Origin: Parabacteroides sp. An277
Lineage (GTDB): Bacteria; Bacteroidota; Bacteroidia; Bacteroidales; Tannerellaceae
Length of the DNA: 64,000 bases
NCBI RefSeq assembly: GCF_002159645.1
Contig: NZ_NFJB01000002.1
Coordinates: 1 to 64,000 of the forward strand
Reading direction: 5' to 3'
This document shows positions 1-8,259 of this stretch, piece by piece; position 1 is the first letter of the stretch, and each line of letters starts with the position of its first letter. The translations under genes and the position numbers were made by a program. The notes beneath the pieces are model-generated. The model did no database searches. It saw only the letters and a list, made by a program, of their open reading frames with translations, and had not been told where the DNA came from.

Positions 1-11
1 TAAAAGTTTTA

Positions 12-37
12 CGCTCCGGTCTTCCCAGAAGGGAGCG
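12..37 (-). terminator. 3' hairpin downstream of the first DUF6383 gene
   Basis: On the minus strand a CGCTCC/GGAGCG stem encloses an inner CTTC/GAAG stem with a three-base loop, followed by TAAAACTTTTA. The same hairpin is found at 21948-21973 behind the paralogous gene. It is a likely terminator or mRNA 3' end. The tail is not a clean T-run, so termination is inferred. Confidence 0.55.
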
Positions 38-160
38 CGTTTTGAATAGAATTTTCTACTAATATTAATACTAACGTATTTCTTGGCTGCGGCGACTCTC
101 GCGAGGGGCTGATGCAGCCCATTTTATTAACAACTTAAATTTATTGTGTTATGAACTTTA
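38..160 (-). other. conserved 3' untranslated region of the DUF6383 unit
   Basis: This segment lies between the stop codon and the terminal hairpin. It is nearly identical to the inverted segment at about 21822-21947, although neither copy codes for protein. It includes a GGCTGC/GCAGCC hairpin around a TCGCGA core and a near-palindrome based on TATTAATA. Conservation of non-coding sequence suggests an RNA or recombination role, or recent duplication. Confidence 0.6.
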
Positions 161-166
161 GTTCAA

Positions 167-3100
167 TCATTTAACGACTACCTTGAACGATTCGCCGTCA
201 ACTGAAACGACTGCGATACCAGCCGGTACAGCGATTGTTTCGTTATCCGAGTTGATTGTCTCGTTAGCGACAACCTTACCCAAGATAGTAGCAATCACTA
301 CGTTCTTGCCTTCCGCACCCTTGATAACTACGGCACCGTCAGTAGCAACTACTGAAACTGCACCTTCAGCCGTGATGGATTCGTTGGCGGTCGGGTTACC
401 TTCGATATAGTTCTCTGTCATGTTGAAGACATCGCCCTTATCGTAGCTGTCGGCTACTACTACCGTACCATTTTCCCAACGCAAGTAACCGTTGTTATGA
501 GTTGCTGCATCAAATCTCAAAGCACCATCTTCATTGAATTCTTTCCACAGGGTCTGAATCTTGAATGAACCAGCAGCATTGTCATGGTAACGGAATGCGA
601 ACTTCGCGATGTTGAAGTCTTTGTCGCCTAAGAACAAGCTATCCTTCACCTGAGTCATAGCCTCATCCTTATAGAGTACCAACGTATCACCGAAGTGCTT
701 GCCCGGTACGAACGCCAACTTAGCTTGGAATACACCAGCTTCTACTTCGTTCACATACGGGTTGTTGTGTTGTGTAACTGTCTCGTATACATTTGCCGTA
801 TCCATCAAGTTCACCAAGAAACGACCTTCTACATAGTTCTTGCGGATAGCGTCGTGGCAGTGTTCTACGCCGTTAGCTTCACGCCAAGCCTCTGTATTGT
901 GTTCCTCATTTACTGGGCAATACCATTCGCTCACGTTGTTCGGATCAACTACCAAGAGATACTGCCAGCAAGTATTGTTGCCACGATTTACATACGCTGT
1001 ATCCACGAAGATAGCGTCAGCCAATTTGAACTGGTTCTCGTTGTCGATGTTCAAGAAGCTCAACGTATCGTTTGCTACGACAGCCCGGTTGTCCTTCTTT
1101 TCATACAACAATTGCGAGTGGTTCTCGTCGCGGTAGATACGAACTGTATCAAATGCAGCTTCGTTCGCCTTCACAACCGGACGATATTCAGGCATTCCGA
1201 CCGGAGTGATTGTCATCACGTCGTTGTAAACAGAAGAGTAATTAGCTACCCTATCCAATGTACCACGTGTTGCGGCATTACCAGCGAAGACTTTGTCGCC
1301 CATAGTAGTCACGTTGTAGTTAACTTCCAACTCATTATCGTAGTTACCATACAACTTAATCTGAGATTCAGCATAAGCTTTCAAATCCTCATCTTCTGAG
1401 TTAATCGCATCGTCATAATCACGCGTATTCAAAGTAACGATATGATAACCATCCGGCTGAATCTTCAATGCGAAGTTATCTGCAGTTTCAGCACTTGTCT
1501 TGTTATCCTTATCAGCTACATAGTATTCTACACCATGCGTACCATCATACTTCACGAACTCGTTGTTGTCGTTGTTCTGAATAGCATACGGGAAGATAGC
1601 CAATACGCTTTCACTCGGTACAGCGCCCTTCGTAGCATCCCAAGTATACAACGTGCTCTTTACGAATACGGTATCCGGAACCATTACCGGTTCGTCCTTT
1701 TCGTTCTTCACGATTTCACCGTCGGCATCACGCTGCGGTTTCATAGCTACGTGCAAGTTCCATTCGCCAGCGTTTTCGATGTCGCCATCCAAACCAATCT
1801 GGTGTGTTGTGCTATGGTTCTTTTCTACCCAGTATGCATCGTTCACATTATTAACGGCCTTGAAAGCAGCGATGTTGTAGATTGTATCCTGCAAGTTTGT
1901 GATGTCGTGCTTGAAGCCGTCGAACATACCTGTAGTTACGAATGTCAATTTCACTGTATCTTGCGGCATTACATTACCGTAGCCCCAATCCATAGCATTC
2001 GCGTATCCGTTACCATTTACAGAGGTAATTGCATATACATTAGCTTCATCCGTATTGTACAGTACTACGTTTTCTACCTTCACATCCGGATTTTCACGGT
2101 TGATGAATGTAGCCGTGTTGTTGTCTTGATTGTACTCAACAGCCCACTGAGCTTCTGGATATTCACCTTTCGTAGTTCCGATGTATTCAGCTTCCAAATT
2201 GTAACCCTCTTTGGTAGCCTGCATAGCCAACATCTTGCCCATCTTGTACTGCTGGTCTTTGTCGATGGTTTTGCCGTCAGAATATGTCTTATATTCCTTG
2301 TTTACAAACTCGATGTTCACGAACTTACCCGTCAACAATTTAGTGATATCTGCACGGTTACCACCACCGAAGGAGATAACAGCAAACAATTTTTCATTTG
2401 TAGAAACTGTCAAATAATCCTTCTCTTCAGTATTGAAAGTAGATAATGTATAACCACCTACAACGATACGTTCAATAGCAGTTTTTGCTGTCGGAATTAT
2501 ATTGCCATTTGCATCAACAGTTGTTTCTTCACCGGCACGATAATAGATAGTAAAGTCTGATTTGTAACGACCTTTCGTATCTTTATCCAAAGTCTCTTTG
2601 CTAATCGTCTTGAACTTATAGCCTAAACCATCCGGTTCAATGCCATTGTCAGACCAAGAGTCTTCTGTATCCAATACGATATACTTTTCGCCAACTTTGA
2701 ACTTGTAAGAAGTTGCTCCGTCATAAGAAGCTTCAGCTACGATGGAAGAGCCGAACATATCTTCGCCTTCCAAAGCATCCTTCTTACCTGTGTTATCTTT
2801 GATAGTCAATGCAAAGCTTGCACCTTCCAAATCATTCAGATAACCGGCCGTGAAAGCCTTTTCACCTGATTCGTAGAGGCCCCAATATTGATTATTGCCT
2901 AAGTTCAAAGTCCAGAAACCATTACTATCGGCAGTTCCATTAGCATCCAAACTCAATACAAAACCATTTGCATAAGCTGCATTTCCTTCTGTTGTAAAGA
3001 TCTTATCCATTCCTGTTGGATTAGCAGAACCTGAAGATGCAGCCGAAGTGTGTAATTCTACACCAAGCTTATTCGTGAAAGTATATTGGTAAGTATCACC

Positions 3101-4279
3101 AACCTTGTTTTCCGACATTTTCCACAAATAAGCAGGATTAGCAGCTAAAGAAGCGGCATTTGTCGATGTAATTTCAATTACTTTACCTGTACCATTTTCA
3201 TCTGCAGTAGCTACATAGAATTTACCTGAAGTTGCATTCTTAAATCCTAATAAGAAATAATTGTCAGAATTTTTAGCTTGCAATTCATAGCCTTGGATCG
3301 TTTCAGGAGCAGAAGACTGAGTGTTTGCTGTTACTTTACCGCCCTCGCCAAGCATTACCACGTTCGATGCTTTTCCATTGTCTGGATCTGTCGCTGTACC
3401 AAACAACAAGTTCTTGTCGGAGCACTGAACGGCAGCACTTTCACCTTCAAATCCTTCCTCCTTATTGCTCAAAGCATCCAGCAATGTTTCGCTTGTACCG
3501 TTGAAGATAACTTCTGCGCCTTCAGCTGTATTATTTACCAATGAGTTAATGTACGTCTGATTCGCATATGTGCCATCTTCATTCTTCAAAGGAGTTACTT
3601 GTACAAGTTTATAATCCGAATCTGCATCATTGCTGCTATACTCTACAAGTAAATAATCGCAAGCGCAATCTTCATATGTGTTATTACTAATAGAAGTCTT
3701 TTCCGGATCAGATAACTTGGCGGAATTACCTTCTGTAACACCAGGCACTCTACCATTCAAAGAGAGACCTTCGCATACCATAATACCCGTAGACAACCAC
3801 GTATCAACAGCAGCATTGGCATTCTCAATAGTATTTCCACTTACTGTAAACGCAGCATCCTCTGTCTTTGGAAAAATGGAGATGCCATTTGCCAAATTTC
3901 CATCCACAGCTATACATTCTATTTTATTGTTTGTAATAGTTGCAGAGGAAGCGTAAACAACAATCGCTGTCTTTTGATAAGTCGCGTTACCGGCCTTGTT
4001 CTCAAGTACGATGTTCAAATTGTTAATAGTAACATCTTCTCCAGTTACGACGATACGACCTTTCAACGTGTATCCATTACCAATAACCTGCATATGGCTA
4101 TCGCTAATCAACAGATAGTTGTCACCCAAATCTACATTTTCTGTAAAAATGATCCGATTTGAACTAACTTCTATCCCTTGCTCTGCCAATTGTGCAGGTG
4201 TTTGGGATACCGTTTCTGCAAAAGCGAACGAACTGCTAACAAGCATCGCCGCTACAAGCGTAGAAAACTTTTTGTTCAT
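167..4279 (-). CDS. giant secreted surface protein with DUF6383 C-terminal domain (paralog 1)
   Basis: A 1370-residue protein. A signal peptide (MNKKFSTLVAAML, cleavage near SFAFAE) is followed at about residues 40-250 by short repeats with turns such as ITNNKIE and VSGNTIE, which resemble a right-handed beta-helix. A long beta-rich body with no recognised catalytic motif follows. The last 75 residues, ending in ESFKVVVK, are a DUF6383 domain with the strand pattern of type IX secretion C-terminal signals, so export to the cell surface is inferred. The last 70 residues differ by only two positions from the gene ending at 21779, and the last 400 are clearly homologous, but the N-terminal module is different. 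It is transcribed alone from the promoter at 4686-4715 through a leader of about 400 nt. Its function is unknown; adhesin or S-layer-like roles are guesses. Confidence 0.85.
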   Translation of the reverse strand: MNKKFSTLVAAMLVSSSFAFAETVSQTPAQLAEQGIEVSSNRIIFTENVDLGDNYLLISDSHMQVIGNGYTLKGRIVVTGEDVTINNLNIVLENKAGNATYQKTAIVVYASSATITNNKIECIAVDGNLANGISIFPKTEDAAFTVSGNTIENANAAVDTWLSTGIMVCEGLSLNGRVPGVTEGNSAKLSDPEKTSISNNTYEDCACDYLLVEYSSNDADSDYKLVQVTPLKNEDGTYANQTYINSLVNNTAEGAEVIFNGTSETLLDALSNKEEGFEGESAAVQCSDKNLLFGTATDPDNGKASNVVMLGEGGKVTANTQSSAPETIQGYELQAKNSDNYFLLGFKNATSGKFYVATADENGTGKVIEITSTNAASLAANPAYLWKMSENKVGDTYQYTFTNKLGVELHTSAASSGSANPTGMDKIFTTEGNAAYANGFVLSLDANGTADSNGFWTLNLGNNQYWGLYESGEKAFTAGYLNDLEGASFALTIKDNTGKKDALEGEDMFGSSIVAEASYDGATSYKFKVGEKYIVLDTEDSWSDNGIEPDGLGYKFKTISKETLDKDTKGRYKSDFTIYYRAGEETTVDANGNIIPTAKTAIERIVVGGYTLSTFNTEEKDYLTVSTNEKLFAVISFGGGNRADITKLLTGKFVNIEFVNKEYKTYSDGKTIDKDQQYKMGKMLAMQATKEGYNLEAEYIGTTKGEYPEAQWAVEYNQDNNTATFINRENPDVKVENVVLYNTDEANVYAITSVNGNGYANAMDWGYGNVMPQDTVKLTFVTTGMFDGFKHDITNLQDTIYNIAAFKAVNNVNDAYWVEKNHSTTHQIGLDGDIENAGEWNLHVAMKPQRDADGEIVKNEKDEPVMVPDTVFVKSTLYTWDATKGAVPSESVLAIFPYAIQNNDNNEFVKYDGTHGVEYYVADKDNKTSAETADNFALKIQPDGYHIVTLNTRDYDDAINSEDEDLKAYAESQIKLYGNYDNELEVNYNVTTMGDKVFAGNAATRGTLDRVANYSSVYNDVMTITPVGMPEYRPVVKANEAAFDTVRIYRDENHSQLLYEKKDNRAVVANDTLSFLNIDNENQFKLADAIFVDTAYVNRGNNTCWQYLLVVDPNNVSEWYCPVNEEHNTEAWREANGVEHCHDAIRKNYVEGRFLVNLMDTANVYETVTQHNNPYVNEVEAGVFQAKLAFVPGKHFGDTLVLYKDEAMTQVKDSLFLGDKDFNIAKFAFRYHDNAAGSFKIQTLWKEFNEDGALRFDAATHNNGYLRWENGTVVVADSYDKGDVFNMTENYIEGNPTANESITAEGAVSVVATDGAVVIKGAEGKNVVIATILGKVVANETINSDNETIAVPAGIAVVSVDGESFKVVVK

Positions 4280-4384
4280 AAAACTTGATTTTTAATTTAT
4301 TAATAAATAGTTAAATAAAAAACTCAATCTCAAATTTTACGAAGGCTTAGTACAACGTTCCCGGCTTTGGTTATGAATAGACAT

Positions 4385-4682
4385 AAAAAAGCGCGGGCTT
4401 ACGTTGTTTGTCGTTGATCTAAAGGTTCTGGTAAACCTACACTCTAACAACAGAACAACAGCCCGCGCCTATATACGATTATATTTTCAAATCTCCTCAA
4501 CACGATTCGACATAATGTTGGGAAATCTCTACAAATAATCTGTATTTAGCGCAAGCATTTACTGTCCATCATTCCAGAGTGTTTAAAAATTTACCAGATT
4601 TTTAGATCGGAATAATCTTCGTAAAATGCTTGTCAATATTTCATCGATTCCCAAAGGCGGAACGCTCTCCGCTGCGGAATCG
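4385..4682 (-). ncRNA. candidate structured leader RNA / attenuator, copy 1
   Basis: This is the 5' part of the leader of the DUF6383 gene. Reading the minus strand: hairpin H1 (4645-4682, CGATTCC/GGAATCG with inner GCGGA/TCCGC); a three-tier domain (4552-4632) with CAAGCATTT/AAATGCTTG, ATTATTCC/GGAATGAT and an apical AAAAAT stem closing loop CTGGTAA; a hairpin CAACA/TGTTG (4498-4520); and a long final helix GCGCGGGCT/AGCCCGCGC (4391-4469). The final helix has apical hairpin AGGTT-TACCAG-AACCT and is followed by six T. The 17553-17844 copy keeps every helix, often with compensatory changes. The start codon lies about 105 nt beyond the T-run, so read-through would be needed for expression. No known RNA family was recognised. 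Confidence 0.75.
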
Positions 4683-4685
4683 TTG

Positions 4686-4715
4686 CAAAGGTAAGGAGGA
4701 AAAATGAAATAGCAA
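4686..4715 (-). promoter_or_regulatory. promoter of DUF6383 gene 1
   Basis: Minus-strand -7 element TACCTTTG (4686-4693) with a -33 TTG (4713-4715) and a 19-nt spacer, matching the Bacteroidetes primary sigma consensus. The same arrangement stands at 17520-17549 before the paralog. Transcription should start around 4680, at the foot of hairpin H1. Confidence 0.75.
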
Positions 4716-4885
4716 GAAAAAAGCGAGAAAATTTTCAGGTTCTTATCCGAAAGGCGGGGATTCAGGGACGAAACCCCACGGTTTGGAGGATGAAATCAAA
4801 TTCAGGCAAGAGCGATTACATGTCCGCCATGGATAAACCACGATAAGAATTCTTTCGTTGGGTTTATGCCTATCATTGTTTCCGT

Positions 4886-4941
4886 TTATAACGAGAATCG
4901 CCGGCGTTTTTCGTTATAAACGTCGGCGATTCTCGTTATAA
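4886..4941. repeat. long perfect inverted repeat, 18-bp arms
   Basis: TTATAACGAGAATCGCCG (4886-4903) is repeated as its exact reverse complement at 4924-4941, 20 nt apart. It lies between the DUF6383 promoter and the DUF4833 stop. No T-run follows on the DUF4833 strand, so it is a poor terminator. One half-site, CGATTCTCGTTATAA, recurs at 60489-60503 ahead of the GH88 gene, which favours a protein-binding site or a dispersed repeat. Confidence 0.6.
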
Positions 4942-4955
4942 TTAAAAGTAAGGAA

Positions 4956-5480
4956 TTATTGATGTATTCTTTCCGTCACACGTTTTCCCGTTTCAACAGC
5001 GTATCCTTGAAGTTCGACATAATCCACGTTGATTGAACTATTGGGTTTCAATTGGACAAAAAGCGACACGAGACGGGCAGGAGAACCGTTGATATCTACA
5101 AAAGCCTGATAGGAATCACCCTCTTTGCGAATCGTAATGTCGCGCGGGTAAGCACTAAGCGTTACTCGGCATGCGTCGTTTCCCTTTTGCTTTACCTTAT
5201 ATCCATACGCCAACTTACGTTGGATGAAATTCAACCCGTTCGTATAACCTGGACGGTCAGTACGATTCAACCAGTAAACTTCAATCGGCTCGTCCAAATC
5301 AAGCTTTCCTCCTTGCACATTCACATCATAACAAACCAGATTACGATTCAGACTACGGGCAATATAAAAAAGTCTTTCCGGCGTCGGATACGTATCCTCT
5401 TCTGGCATAGCTGCCTGAATACTAAAAAGTGAAACCAATTCCAAAAGTCCCACTAAAATCAAACGGCATATATTCTTCAT
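4956..5480 (-). CDS. DUF4833 domain-containing exported protein
   Basis: A 174-residue protein with an N-terminal signal peptide (MKNICRLILVGLLELVSLFS, cleavage near IQAAMPEE). The rest is one domain that resembles DUF4833: LFYIARSLNRNLVCYDV, then a VYWLNR block, and a C-terminal half rich in beta strands. The family function is not established and no catalytic residues are evident. It is probably periplasmic. It is a single gene on the minus strand, with the tRNA cluster upstream and the 4886-4941 palindrome downstream. Confidence 0.7.
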   Translation of the reverse strand: MKNICRLILVGLLELVSLFSIQAAMPEEDTYPTPERLFYIARSLNRNLVCYDVNVQGGKLDLDEPIEVYWLNRTDRPGYTNGLNFIQRKLAYGYKVKQKGNDACRVTLSAYPRDITIRKEGDSYQAFVDINGSPARLVSLFVQLKPNSSINVDYVELQGYAVETGKRVTERIHQ

Positions 5481-5556
5481 AATCCCATCTATTTGTCATA
5501 AAACTAAAAGAGTCCCACGATTCATCAAAGAACCATGAGACTCCTATGGAAGCAAG

Positions 5557-5629
5557 AGCGGAAGACGGGACTCGAACCCGCGACCCTAACCTTGGCAAGG
5601 TTATGCTCTACCAACTGAGCTACTTCCGC
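5557..5629 (-). tRNA. tRNA-Gly (GCC)
   Basis: The minus strand starts GCGGAAGTAGCTCAGTTGG, has the anticodon loop CTTGCCAAGG (GCC), a T-arm GGGTTCGAGTCCC and a closing acceptor stem CTTCCGC. CCA is not encoded. It is identical in sequence to the copy at 5744-5816. Confidence 0.96.
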
Positions 5630-5637
5630 AATTTTTG

Positions 5638-5722
5638 TACTCGAAGCGGGACTTGAACCCGCACAGCTGCAATAGCCAAAGGATTTTAAGTCCTTCGTGT
5701 CTACCGATTCCACCATTCGAGC
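5638..5722 (-). tRNA. tRNA-Leu (TAA)
   Basis: An 85-nt class II tRNA. It has acceptor stem GCTCGAA/TTCGAGT, the leucine-type D arm TGGTGGAATCGGTAGACAC, an anticodon stem-loop with CTTAAAA (anticodon UAA), a long variable arm and T-arm GGGTTCAAGTCCC. It lies between the two tRNA-Gly copies, so the three are probably cotranscribed. Confidence 0.96.
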
Positions 5723-5743
5723 ATCCATCCGCTTTTCGCGATG

Positions 5744-5816
5744 AGCGGAAGACGGGACTCGAACCCGCGACCCTAACCTTGGCAAGGTTATGCTCTACCA
5801 ACTGAGCTACTTCCGC
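5744..5816 (-). tRNA. tRNA-Gly (GCC), second copy
   Basis: Same 72-nt body as the copy at 5557-5629, with anticodon GCC. It is the first gene of the Gly-Leu-Gly cluster on the minus strand. The duplicated tRNA-Gly flanking tRNA-Leu points to a local tandem duplication. Confidence 0.96.
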
Positions 5817-5918
5817 AGTGCTTCGCAACTGATTTCTTTCGCCGAACGCTCTCGTTCTCGGTTGCGAGTGCAAAGGTAGATATTTTTTCTATACTACCAA
5901 ACTTTTCGAGAAAGAAAT

Positions 5919-6371
5919 TTAGTTTGTCACTATAATTTTGTTTCCCGTCTGGATAGTTGAATATATTTTTAAACCTCGTGTTGCAGGACCAGATATATGA
6001 GTTCCAGTCCCTTCCCAAATATTAAATGTAGATCCACATTCTGGACAAATAGCATACAATTTCGTGCTATCTACTTCTATCCGAATAGATCGTTTTTGTT
6101 CATAAGGGCAAGCCAAATCGTATGCCGCAATGCCCGTTAGCCCATGATACACCAATACACCTCCAAAACCGGTCAGCTCACTCGCCGCCAAACCTGAGGT
6201 TTGCCCTGCAATATAAGTCTTATAAGCCATCTGTTCGTTTAAAGCCTTATCTTCAAACGTCAAATCTAATTCCAAATTGACACGGTATGAAGGGAAATAA
6301 TTATCTTCCGTTTGAGTGCAAGAGAACGAAATCAATAAACTAATAAGAAAAAGAACCTTGCGCATCTTCAT
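5919..6371 (-). CDS. lipoprotein with Rieske-like cysteine motifs
   Basis: A 150-residue protein. The signal peptide ends in a lipobox (LLISFSCTQTEDN), so the mature N-terminus is a lipidated cysteine with acidic residues close behind, as in surface-exposed Bacteroidetes lipoproteins. The C-terminal half has CPYE and, about 26 residues later, CPECGSTF, then a glycine-rich segment ending GPATRGLKIY. The layout follows a Rieske [2Fe-2S] domain (CxH...CxxH, then a GP loop), but the usual ligand histidines are replaced by Tyr and Cys. Cluster binding is therefore uncertain. The start codon overlaps the argH stop by one base (TAATG), implying translational coupling. Confidence 0.7.
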   Translation of the reverse strand: MKMRKVLFLISLLISFSCTQTEDNYFPSYRVNLELDLTFEDKALNEQMAYKTYIAGQTSGLAASELTGFGGVLVYHGLTGIAAYDLACPYEQKRSIRIEVDSTKLYAICPECGSTFNIWEGTGTHISGPATRGLKIYSTIQTGNKIIVTN

Positions 6372-7711
6372 TACCTCCCTAATAAAGCTTGTTCTGCCCT
6401 ATTCACCCGTTCGAAACAAAATCCATCCACCACTTGTTGCATCAGCGCAGCGATTTCAGTCGTACACAAGTTACCTATACTTCCTTCGTGCGTATGATGA
6501 ATCTGCTTGTCTGCTACGAACCGACCCGCTTCGATTTCCAAACCGACTTGCTTGTAAGCGTCGCGAAAAGGAACGCCAGAAAGAACCAAACGGTTCACCT
6601 CTTCTACACTGAAAATAGGCGCATAGCGTTCATCATTTAATATATGATCGTTTACTTTCACTTCCCGCATCATGTGTGTCACCATCCGCAAACAATCATC
6701 CAATTCTCCAAACGAAGGGAGGAAAACCTCTTTGATAATTTGCAAATCGCGGAAATAACCCGAAGGCAGGTTATTGCATATCAACGTAATTTGATTAGGC
6801 AAACCTTGTATCTTATTGCATTTCGCTCGAGTAAGCTCGAATACATCCGGATTCTTTTTATGAGGCATAATGCTCGAACCTGTTGTAAATTGATCCGGGA
6901 GTTTTATAAAACCAAAGTTTTGACTATTAAACATACAGGCATCAAATGCCAATTTCGACAAGGTTCCTGCAATACCCGCCAACGCAAATGCTACCGTACG
7001 TTCCATCTTTCCACGCCCCATTTGCGCATAAACCACATTATAATCTAAGGAGTCGAAACCCAGCAACTCGGTAGTCATCCGACGATTCAAAGGAAAAGAG
7101 GAACCATAACCTGCCGCTGAGCCCAATGGATTCCGATTGCACACCCGATAAGCCGCTTGAAGAAGTTGTAAATCATCCACCAAACTCTCAGCATACGCAC
7201 CAAACCAAAGTCCGAACGACGAAGGCATCGCGATTTGCAAATGCGTATAACCAGGCAATAACACGTCCCGATAACGTTCGCTCTGCGCTTGCAATACATC
7301 GAACAAATCTTGCACCAACGAAACAGTCCGCTGGATTTCAGCACGGGTAAACAATTTCAAATCCAATAAAATCTGATCATTACGCGAACGTCCGCTATGG
7401 ATTTTCTTTCCCACGTCACCCAATTGACGCGTCAGCATCAATTCTACTTGCGAATGCACATCTTCCACACCTTCTTCAATGACAAACTCACCCGTTTCTG
7501 CCACTGCATAGACACGCTTCAGTTCCGCCAACAAAACATCCAGTTCTTCCGAAGTTAATAAGCCTATACTTTCCAACATAGTGATATGTGCCATTGAACC
7601 TAATACGTCGTACTTGGCCAAATATAAATCCATTTCGCGGTCTTTCCCAACCGTAAACAGGTCGACTTCATGATCCACCTGTACATTTTTTTCCCAAAGT
7701 TTCTGAGCCAT
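6371..7711 (-). CDS. argH: argininosuccinate lyase
   Basis: A 446-residue cytosolic enzyme that cleaves argininosuccinate to arginine and fumarate, the last step of arginine biosynthesis. Family motifs are present: HSGRSRNDQ in the N-terminal third, the TH substrate motif in GYTHLQIAMPSS, and the mobile signature loop GSSIMPHKKNPD. The start chosen is ATG at 7711 (MAQKLWEKN), because the 12 upstream residues are not part of the family. No other arginine gene is nearby. The downstream lipoprotein gene overlaps the stop codon. Confidence 0.95.
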   Translation of the reverse strand: MAQKLWEKNVQVDHEVDLFTVGKDREMDLYLAKYDVLGSMAHITMLESIGLLTSEELDVLLAELKRVYAVAETGEFVIEEGVEDVHSQVELMLTRQLGDVGKKIHSGRSRNDQILLDLKLFTRAEIQRTVSLVQDLFDVLQAQSERYRDVLLPGYTHLQIAMPSSFGLWFGAYAESLVDDLQLLQAAYRVCNRNPLGSAAGYGSSFPLNRRMTTELLGFDSLDYNVVYAQMGRGKMERTVAFALAGIAGTLSKLAFDACMFNSQNFGFIKLPDQFTTGSSIMPHKKNPDVFELTRAKCNKIQGLPNQITLICNNLPSGYFRDLQIIKEVFLPSFGELDDCLRMVTHMMREVKVNDHILNDERYAPIFSVEEVNRLVLSGVPFRDAYKQVGLEIEAGRFVADKQIHHTHEGSIGNLCTTEIAALMQQVVDGFCFERVNRAEQALLGR

Positions 7712-7734
7712 ACTTTCTATTTTCAGAAAAAGAA

Positions 7735-7803
7735 AACACAGAGGCACTGCATTTTTAATTGTTACTTGCTAATTATTTATCGTGCCGTACCTCTGTGTTT
7801 TTT
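7735..7803 (-). terminator. terminator after the SRPBCC gene (possibly bidirectional)
   Basis: Arms AACACAGAG/CTCTGTGTT are extended by GGCAC/GTGCC and separated by an AT-rich loop of about 35 nt. T-rich tracts flank both sides. It sits between the SRPBCC stop and the argH start. The large loop makes efficiency uncertain. Confidence 0.5.
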
Positions 7804-7817
7804 TACTATACATATAT

Positions 7818-8228
7818 TTAATAAGGCAACGAAGCCAATACATCCGAAATCTTATCCACCGCCTCTTGCAAAGGTTTGGAAACCATCGGTTGAATAAAAG
7901 AATTCAGTTCAGCACGAACAGTCAATCGCATTCGCGTATCCATTTCGGCTACCTGTTTCAACTGAATCCATAAATATAAGGGCAAAGGCGAGTTGGTTGT
8001 TGCAAATTTAATGGTTTTGTTCGGTTCGCGATCTACAATCTGGAAAGTAATCTTTCCTACTGGGCTTACAGAAAAGCTACACGAATCGCGGTCGAATTCA
8101 AAATCCTTTATCTTATCTTGCGGAATGCGGTCTTTTATTTTCTCCAGATTAGAAAGATCAGACAACATGCCGAAGATACGTTCATCATTTTGCGGGATCG
8201 ACTTGATCCCGCTTACAAATTCCGTCAT
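7818..8228 (-). CDS. SRPBCC (START-like) family protein
   Basis: A 136-residue protein without a signal peptide. It has the helix-grip pattern of a small lipid- or ligand-binding SRPBCC protein: an N-terminal FVSGIKSIPQNDERIFGMLSD strand-helix, central strands around FQIVDREPNKTIKFA, and a long C-terminal helix. Substrate and role are unknown. The family is frequent next to pyrE in Bacteroidales, and here it lies 31 nt downstream of pyrE on the same strand, so the two are likely cotranscribed. Confidence 0.75.
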   Translation of the reverse strand: MTEFVSGIKSIPQNDERIFGMLSDLSNLEKIKDRIPQDKIKDFEFDRDSCSFSVSPVGKITFQIVDREPNKTIKFATTNSPLPLYLWIQLKQVAEMDTRMRLTVRAELNSFIQPMVSKPLQEAVDKISDVLASLPY

Positions 8229-8259
8229 TCAATAATATGATACTTTGTTTGCTACTCGA

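Noticed and set aside
695-2446. Long plus-strand ORFs inside the first DUF6383 gene
   Set aside because: They are antisense shadows of a long gene rich in repeats, with no signal or domain of their own.
5525-6018. Several short minus-strand ORFs over the tRNA cluster
   Set aside because: They translate tRNA sequences (the same peptide appears twice because the tRNA-Gly genes are duplicated) and have no independent support.
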